Assembly (NCBI GenBank): GCA_900550545.1
Contig: URSS01000036.1
Location: forward strand, 1 to 26,811
Origin: an uncultured Lachnobacterium sp.
GTDB taxonomy: Bacteria > Bacillota > Clostridia > Lachnospirales > Lachnospiraceae
Reading direction: 5' to 3'
Length of the DNA stretch: 26,811 nucleotides
Position 1 is the first letter of the stretch, and each line of letters starts with the position of its first letter. The notes under the pieces are model-generated. The model searched no databases, was not told the origin of the DNA, and worked only from the letters and a program-made list of their open reading frames with translations. Both the position numbers and the translations under genes were made by a program. Below are positions 21,734 through 26,811 of this stretch, piece after piece.

Positions 21734-22843
21734 GTGATTAGTTTTGTGATCGGTGCATTGGTTACGGTTTTTACATTTTATATCGCACTTATTTATTCGA
21801 GCGTGACAATTGGATTGCTTGGCTTTGCCGAAGCAATTCTTTTGGTGCTCGCTTTTTTATTTTTACTCTGGTATCGCAGGAAAATTGAGGCGGCCATACA
21901 AATCCCAATCGCGGTCGCGGAGCCGGGGGAAAAAGTCCGGCTTACGCTTGCCGTAAAGAATCATAGCCGTATCAGCTGTATGAAAATCAAATATCAGATT
22001 ACCTGCGAGAATGCTTTCATTGGAAAAAGCGAACGTGCCTGGCAGAAAGGTGCACCGGTGTATCACGGAAAAAATGAGTATCAACAGGTGATATATCCGG
22101 AATATGCAGGAAATTATGAATTTGGGTTAAAGAAGATCAAAATCTATGATCTGACAGGTATCTTTTGCATAACAAAGAAAGTCGGTCAATCATGCAATGT
22201 TATGATTTTCCCGGAATTGATCAGTGTCGGTGTGCATGTATCGGAACACACACGCAACTTTTTTGGAGAGGCAGAAATCTATGATGATTTTCATCCGGGA
22301 GATGATCCGAGCGAAATCTTTGGGGTGCGTGAGTTCCGCGCCGGGGACAAAATGCAGAGCATTCACTGGAAGTTGAGTGCAAAATCGGATGATCTGCTTG
22401 TGCGGGAAAACAGCCAGCCAAAGGCCTGTCCGCTTGTGTTCCTGCTGGAGCCGCCACATATGAATATGAAAAAGAAGAAGGGAAAAACCAAAAACGAAGA
22501 AAAGTTTCTTACGGTGATGGCAGGAGTTGTGTTTTCCCTGATGGATGCAGCCTGTCCGCACTATGTGGCATGGTATAGTGTCAGCCGCAAAGATGTTGTC
22601 CGTATCCGGATTGATGATGAGGAAAGCTTTTACATGTTTTTGTGTTACTACCTCGCAGATGGCTATGTGGCGGCACCGCAGCCGTTATCGGTAATGTACA
22701 AAGAAAAATATAAGCGGGAGAATCTGTTGTACACAATGTATTTGGATGCTTCTATGCATTTGATCTTAAATGACAAAGAAATTGTTTCATTGGACGAAAA
22801 AGACTGGAAAGAAAAAATGGAAACCATGGAATTAATGTTATGA
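21734..22843 (+). CDS. DUF58 domain-containing membrane protein
   Basis: 369 aa. Two N-terminal transmembrane helices (about 3-24 and 27-48), then a beta-rich cytoplasmic or external part and the DUF58 core with YDDFHPGDDPSEIFGVREF then RAGDKMQSIHWKLSAKSDDL (R-x-Y/F-x-x-G-D-x-x-R/S-x-I-x-W-x pattern). DUF58 proteins are VWA-like partners of MoxR ATPases. The start is GTG 21734, two bases after the moxR stop with AAGGTGG before it. The last four bases overlap the next start as ATGA. Translational coupling across the whole operon is likely. Confidence 0.92.
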   Translation: MISFVIGALVTVFTFYIALIYSSVTIGLLGFAEAILLVLAFLFLLWYRRKIEAAIQIPIAVAEPGEKVRLTLAVKNHSRISCMKIKYQITCENAFIGKSERAWQKGAPVYHGKNEYQQVIYPEYAGNYEFGLKKIKIYDLTGIFCITKKVGQSCNVMIFPELISVGVHVSEHTRNFFGEAEIYDDFHPGDDPSEIFGVREFRAGDKMQSIHWKLSAKSDDLLVRENSQPKACPLVFLLEPPHMNMKKKKGKTKNEEKFLTVMAGVVFSLMDAACPHYVAWYSVSRKDVVRIRIDDEESFYMFLCYYLADGYVAAPQPLSVMYKEKYKRENLLYTMYLDASMHLILNDKEIVSLDEKDWKEKMETMELML

Positions 22844-25359
22844 GAAAAAATACAATGCAAAAAACAAACAAGACAACCGAATATGTATTTGCAGAAAACT
22901 GTGCGGGTGCGGTTCGAAGTTTCATGGCAACGGTGTTGTTGTTTTATGGAATGGTGTTTTTGGCAACCAGCATTCTTGAAGAATGGACGATTTCCAAAGC
23001 TTCGTTTGTGTGGATCCAGGTATTTCTGTTTCTGGCGATTGTGCTGTTTCATGTGGCACCGCTTTGCGGAAAATATGAGGCGGTATGGTCGGTGGGAACA
23101 GAACTTGTTTATATCCTTGGATCGGCACTTTATTTCTGGAAAAATTTTTCACACATGAAGGAAGGATATCAGGCACTGTACAGCAGCTACCTGATTCCAT
23201 GGAATGATTATTACAAAAGCAATATACAGGGATACGATGCAGATATGACCTATCTGCCACTTGCGTTAGGTTTTACCCTGTATCTTCTTCTGATGTTTGG
23301 TGTGATGCTGCGTTATATGACAAAGCAGAAGCTGTTTCTGTTGTTACCGGGGATCACGATCCTGAGTGCAGGACTGCTTGTGAATGCTCTACCGTCCTGG
23401 AAAGGGTTTGCATTTTATTTTGTGGGACTACTCCTTCTGTTCTCCGGTCCATATGCAAGGGAACGTGTTGCATTTCGGGCAAAAAAGGGCGAACACAAAA
23501 AGCAGGAACGCGTATTTTTCCGGCAGATGATTTCATTGGGCTGTACTGCAGTGGTTGCAGTGGGGATTGTTTTGCTTGGAGGAACAGCGTTCGTTCGTCC
23601 GGCTGAAGCAATTGCGAAAAATGGAAAGCAGTTTTATATTTTTCAAACACAGCTGGAAGATAGACTAAAGAATATCGGACCGTCTTATGTTGAAACCAAT
23701 AAGGCAGAGGTCGACAACAATACACCGGAATATTCTGACCGCAAAATATTTACGATCAGCGCAGAAAAAAAGCCGGAGACCAATTTGTACCTGAAGGATT
23801 TCTGCAGTAGCAGATATGTGGATGGTACGTGGAAACCGTTGGATGATTCTTATGAAAGGGAAGCAAAAAAAGCAGGCTATGATCCGGACCATATTGCGGT
23901 CCTGCTGAGCCAGAATGTCTACGAACAGTCGCAGGGAAATGACAATATTGATAGGCGGACAACCTATGAAATCACCTATGAAAATACATGGAGTTCCAAT
24001 GCGCTTGTGCCATATTTTATGGATCTGGCAGACAGTAAGGATACTGTGTGGGTAGATAAGGATGCTGTGGTCAAAAAGAAGCGAATGAAATCTTCTGTTA
24101 AGGCAGAGGGACTGAGGCAAAATACGAAGATGGATGAGAATGCGCAGTATTTTGTTTGGGTCAAGTATAAAGAGGATCCGGATGCAATGAGCTGGTATGA
24201 TACGTATGCATATAATCATTATGCGAAGCCGAATGCTTCTGCGACCGATGGAGTGATCCGGTATGCAAAGGCGGTTCTGGAAGACAGTTATATGTATTCG
24301 GACTGGTACACGGCACGAAAAGATTATGTTGATGATGCATATTATGGGGTACAGGATTTTGCATTGGAAGAAGCGATGATGCAATATGTGAATATGTCAA
24401 GGCTTGATCTGGCAAGAAGTGTAAAAGACATATTAAATACCTATAAACGTTATAATTTGTATTTGGATGATCTTACACCGGGAGAGGATGCAGTAGCATA
24501 CTTCCTAGAGAAAGGAAAAGAAGGATACTGTATGCATTTTGCAAGTGCTGCGACCTTGATTTTACAGGAACTTGGCGTGCCGGCGCGCTATGCATCCGGT
24601 TATATTGTAAAAAGAGAATCTTTTCAGGAACAAAAAGACGGAAGCTACGCAGCAGATGTCGTTGATCGATGCGGACATGCATGGGTGGAAATATATCTCG
24701 ACGGCATTGGCTGGATTCCTTATGAAGTGACACCGGGATATGGCGGAATCAATGCAGACATACCAACAAATGAGGAAAATCTCAAAGACCTGAAGGCAGA
24801 CCATGATAAGAGAAAAGACACCACGGCATCGAGCGAGTCTGAAAATACAGAAACACAGCTCACGGAGGAAACACAGACGCAGGATTCGCAGACACAAATG
24901 ACGCAGCAATCCACACAGGAGCCGGGGAAAAACGGAACCGGAGGCGGTAATGGGCTGTCACAGGGACAGAAAATTGCGACTTTTGTAATTGGTATTCTCA
25001 TCATTCTCGTTGTGTTGATACTTGTGCTGTATTGTGTTGTGCGATTGCAGAGGAATTATAGAAATGTTCTGTTAAAAGAGCTTCACAAAAAGCAGAATAT
25101 CCGTGCAGTAAAAAGAATGAACCGCAGAATATACAAAAATGTGCGTAAGCTTGTGCCGGCACAATTTTCATCAATGACAGATGCGGAATATGAGGCGCGT
25201 TTAAAGAAAATGTATCCGGCTGTTTCGGAAGAAGATTGGGAGCAGTACATGCGTATTGCAAAGAAAGCGGCATTTTCCCAGCTTGCGATTAGTGATGAAG
25301 AAGTTCGCTTTTGTTACCATATTTATAGGACGTATCGTCAGAAGAATATTGAAAAGTAA
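22840..25359 (+). CDS. TgpA-like transglutaminase-domain membrane protein
   Basis: 839 aa. About six or seven transmembrane helices in residues 25-270, a long extracytoplasmic region with a transglutaminase-like core, a Thr/Gln/Glu-rich linker (about 655-705), one further helix (about 710-735) and a cytoplasmic basic tail to the C terminus. Catalytic residues: Cys564 in GYCMHFASAATLILQELGVP, His613 in CGHAWVEIYLDGIGWIPYE, and Glu629 in YEVTPGY where many relatives have Asp. The family resembles Pseudomonas TgpA, an essential periplasmic enzyme, and is thought to modify or cleave envelope peptides. It is the third gene of the MoxR-DUF58 operon, overlapping the DUF58 gene by four bases. Confidence 0.93.
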   Translation: MRKNTMQKTNKTTEYVFAENCAGAVRSFMATVLLFYGMVFLATSILEEWTISKASFVWIQVFLFLAIVLFHVAPLCGKYEAVWSVGTELVYILGSALYFWKNFSHMKEGYQALYSSYLIPWNDYYKSNIQGYDADMTYLPLALGFTLYLLLMFGVMLRYMTKQKLFLLLPGITILSAGLLVNALPSWKGFAFYFVGLLLLFSGPYARERVAFRAKKGEHKKQERVFFRQMISLGCTAVVAVGIVLLGGTAFVRPAEAIAKNGKQFYIFQTQLEDRLKNIGPSYVETNKAEVDNNTPEYSDRKIFTISAEKKPETNLYLKDFCSSRYVDGTWKPLDDSYEREAKKAGYDPDHIAVLLSQNVYEQSQGNDNIDRRTTYEITYENTWSSNALVPYFMDLADSKDTVWVDKDAVVKKKRMKSSVKAEGLRQNTKMDENAQYFVWVKYKEDPDAMSWYDTYAYNHYAKPNASATDGVIRYAKAVLEDSYMYSDWYTARKDYVDDAYYGVQDFALEEAMMQYVNMSRLDLARSVKDILNTYKRYNLYLDDLTPGEDAVAYFLEKGKEGYCMHFASAATLILQELGVPARYASGYIVKRESFQEQKDGSYAADVVDRCGHAWVEIYLDGIGWIPYEVTPGYGGINADIPTNEENLKDLKADHDKRKDTTASSESENTETQLTEETQTQDSQTQMTQQSTQEPGKNGTGGGNGLSQGQKIATFVIGILIILVVLILVLYCVVRLQRNYRNVLLKELHKKQNIRAVKRMNRRIYKNVRKLVPAQFSSMTDAEYEARLKKMYPAVSEEDWEQYMRIAKKAAFSQLAISDEEVRFCYHIYRTYRQKNIEK

Positions 25360-25360
25360 C

Positions 25361-25501
25361 TTATCGAAACTTATTGTCGGAGGCATGCCGGATGCGGTAA
25401 AAACCTATATTGCTACAAAAGATATTCGGGAAGTGGATAAAGTACAACGGGATATCGTTGCACTTTACAAAGAGGATTTTTTGAAGCTTACAGTTAGATG
25501 A
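25361..25501 (+). pseudogene. C-terminal-side remnant of a DUF4143/AAA_14 ATPase
   Basis: In the frame shifted from the transglutaminase gene the sequence reads NLSKLIVGGMPDAVKTYI then ATKDIREVDKVQRDIVAL and YKEDF. GGMPEAV...DLNEVxxxxRxIxxLYKxDF is the conserved region between the ATPase core and the DUF4143 domain of a common clostridial family of AAA ATPases. Only about 45 codons remain: the Walker motifs and the DUF4143 end are absent, and there is no proper start. It begins right at the end of the transglutaminase gene, so the junction is a deletion or insertion scar. Confidence 0.7.
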
Positions 25502-25521
25502 ATACATGACAAAGGGGCAAA

Positions 25522-25779
25522 ATGGATAATTTTAGTAAAATGGTAGAAGGTGTTAAGATTACTATAGAAAAAATGAAAAAAACACCAGCAGAGCTACCTT
25601 GGTACATGAGTGTTGAACAGTTAGAAATGACGCTTAAAGAACTAGATAATATGAACCAAATAAGGGATATGAGGCAATTTATGCCTTATTATCCACGAGG
25701 AATTGCTGATAGTTGGGAGTTTGATGATAAGCTTGGCAATGAGCTATTAGAGGTCTTAGATTACTATATGAAATTTTGA
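25522..25779 (+). CDS. Small acidic protein of unknown function (85 aa)
   Basis: Start: ATG with AAAGGGGC upstream. No family named. Predicted mostly helical, with no membrane segment. The second half, FMPYYPRGIADSWEFDDKLG followed by NELLEVLDYYMKF, resembles a pattern I associate with small clostridial accessory proteins (YPR-x-I-x-D-S-W-x-x-x-D-x-L-G-x-x-LL), but I cannot attach a verified function. It is the first of three or four small genes after the ATPase remnant, all on one strand with separate ribosome binding sites, in AT-rich DNA. Confidence 0.6.
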   Translation: MDNFSKMVEGVKITIEKMKKTPAELPWYMSVEQLEMTLKELDNMNQIRDMRQFMPYYPRGIADSWEFDDKLGNELLEVLDYYMKF

Positions 25780-25817
25780 GTGAATGCACACATGAATTTG
25801 TCAGATGGAGAAAAAGT

Positions 25818-26210
25818 ATGAAGTTATTAAATGAGAAGATCGATAGGATGCATTTTGTCAGGCTTGGTTATGATTCATATTCGGAAAGTTATATTGCGCA
25901 TCAAACAGATGGGGCAAATGATTGGTACTATAAAATTTCAGAGGAATTGTACTATATCTTTGATAAGGACAGAGGTAAGTATTTGGAACAGATAGAAAAG
26001 ATACTTGAATTACGTGAGAAGAGCGAGCAGTTTTATTTCAGTTATATACACAATTCCAATGTATATTCTGACTTGAATGAATTATATTTTTGGAGAGACG
26101 CATGCTTAGGAAAAGAAAAGAATGAAATATATGTCAAAATCGGAACACCGGATAAACACATTCAATTAATATTTGAGAATGAGGTTTGTACGGAAGTGCG
26201 GAGAATTTGA
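25818..26210 (+). CDS. Acidic protein of unknown function (130 aa)
   Basis: Not recognised. Tyr- and Glu-rich (SESYIAHQTDGANDWYYKIS, then LYYIFDKDRGKYLEQIEKIL), no membrane helix; a mixed helix and strand protein ending KIGTPDKHIQLIFENEV. ATG 25818 is preferred because GGAG stands seven bases before it. The frame is open back to a TTG at 25776 overlapping the previous stop, but without a ribosome binding site. Size, acidity and position in a run of small orphans fit an immunity-type or other accessory protein; this is inference from context only. Confidence 0.6.
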   Translation: MKLLNEKIDRMHFVRLGYDSYSESYIAHQTDGANDWYYKISEELYYIFDKDRGKYLEQIEKILELREKSEQFYFSYIHNSNVYSDLNELYFWRDACLGKEKNEIYVKIGTPDKHIQLIFENEVCTEVRRI

Positions 26211-26250
26211 AGTTTCGCCAGAGATACCAATTTGTTAAAGGAGTTAAAAA

Positions 26251-26526
26251 ATGTTCCCTAAAATACTTGATGGTGCAGAAGTTTTATATTATACACCTTA
26301 TGACAATTTTGGAGAAATATATTGGGATAATGGAGAAATTGCACATTATGTAAAATATCTTGCTATATGTGTGTATCCTAATAAAAATAATGAATTTTAC
26401 CTATTCTGTTGTGATGAACAATATGATGTTGTTGGAGATTCGCTATGGGACAGTATTGAAATGTGTATGGCTGTAGCGAATACATCGCATGGGGGACAGA
26501 TTATTTGGATAAAGAATGAGGTGTAG
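26251..26526 (+). CDS. Small acidic protein of unknown function (91 aa)
   Basis: The start is well supported by AAAGGAG ten bases before the ATG. Strongly acidic and aromatic (LYYTPYDNFGEIYWDNGEIA, then YLAICVYPNKNNEFYLFCCD), probably beta-rich, no membrane helix. The ending WDSIEMCMAVANTSHGGQIIWIKNEV looks like a complete fold. No family recognised. It sits 40 bp after the 130-aa gene in the same direction. Confidence 0.6.
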   Translation: MFPKILDGAEVLYYTPYDNFGEIYWDNGEIAHYVKYLAICVYPNKNNEFYLFCCDEQYDVVGDSLWDSIEMCMAVANTSHGGQIIWIKNEV

Positions 26527-26531
26527 AAGTA

Positions 26532-26730
26532 ATGTATAAAATTGTGGGATATTAGTGGTTTTCATTCCTTTTTATGTAATAGTTTACATAAAGAATCGGA
26601 AACATTGAGATTTAATAAATTTTGTTTGATGGAGAATGAATTTGAAACTGTGCAAGATTTTACAAAGAAGATTCAGGGTAAAGGAGAACCTGTAGAATGG
26701 ATTCCGTGTAGGATTGGAAAGTGCAAATAG
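26532..26730 (+). pseudogene. Probable frameshifted small membrane-anchored gene
   Basis: ATG 26532 gives MYKIVG and then stops. One base over, the frame reads ILVVFIPFYVIVYIKNRKH, a clear membrane helix with positive tail, then stops. One further base over, it reads RFNKFCLMENEFETVQDFTK then KIQGKGEPVEWIPCRIGKCK to a stop at 26730. Two single-base losses, near 26548 and near 26615, would join all three into one 65-70-residue anchored protein. The third frame alone can be opened from a TTG at 26542, but its N-terminal part then looks unlike a signal or anchor. Confidence 0.4.
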
Positions 26731-26764
26731 TATAGTTATGATACATGCACAAATTCAAGTTTGT

Positions 26765-26811
26765 GATGGTAGATAATATGGAATGGTTTAATGTTTTTGG
26801 GCTGATTTTTA
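26765..26811 (+). CDS. Start of a small membrane protein, cut by window end
   Basis: From ATG 26765 (or in-frame ATG 26778) the frame reads MVDNMEWFNVFGLIF and runs off the edge. MEWFNVFGLIF is the beginning of a hydrophobic segment. I recall similar N termini in short clostridial membrane proteins, but cannot verify. There is no strong ribosome binding site. Confidence 0.35.

Noticed and set aside
23665..24384. 239-codon minus-strand frame within the transglutaminase gene
   Set aside because: Ile/Arg/His-rich shadow of the plus-strand gene; no start signal or recognised domain.

Overview
The window looks like the chromosome of a low-GC anaerobic Firmicute, most likely a member of the Lachnospiraceae. 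This rests on AT-rich intergenic DNA, strong AAGGAGG-type ribosome binding sites, a HrcA/CIRCE-controlled small heat-shock gene, a tRNA without encoded CCA, and housekeeping proteins of clostridial type. I cannot name a species from sequence alone.

Layout. 1-1000: truncated C-terminal half of an FtsX-type ABC permease. 1058-1715: CIRCE operator with embedded promoter, hsp20 and its terminator. 1716-2264: decayed DNA including a response-regulator receiver remnant with an internal deletion. 2265-3578: a membrane-anchored, coiled-coil, Pro/Glu/Ala-repeat protein carrying two copies of an LSPDEIAALFANMGN motif. 3662-4885 (minus): peptidase T. 5025-5150: tRNA-Lys(CTT) with promoter and terminator. 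5173-7792: a repeat element, a DUF4261 gene, a 56-aa membrane protein, and a Fic protein behind a triple-box operator. 7926-11526: an epimerase-like SDR, a nonsense-split small gene, an unknown acidic protein, a VanZ-like protein, a second copy of the repeat element, a secreted transglutaminase-like protein with a damaged start, and a ProX-like trans-editing protein. 11541-12882: promoter, fluoride (crcB) riboswitch, terminator and CPA-type antiporter, a self-contained fluoride-response unit. 12899-16162 (minus): metE behind a LysR regulator with a MET-box-like palindrome between them. 16287-18375: an unknown, perhaps SseB-like, protein coupled to a ThrE-type Ser/Thr exporter. 18431-20685: purA overlapping pyrB. 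20776-25359: a MoxR / DUF58 / TgpA-like transglutaminase operon. 25361-26811: a DUF4143 ATPase remnant followed by small acidic orphan genes, some broken.

How the parts work together. Four local circuits can be read directly: heat shock (CIRCE-hsp20), fluoride (riboswitch-antiporter), methionine (LysR, MET-box, metE), and a probable Fic autoregulatory loop. The purA-pyrB overlap ties the aspartate-consuming committed steps of AMP and pyrimidine synthesis into one message. The MoxR-DUF58-transglutaminase genes form a tightly packed envelope operon. The least explained items are the two-copy structured repeat with covarying stem and conserved loop (5173-5230 and 10290-10347), the FliM-like motif protein, and the orphan cluster at the right end.
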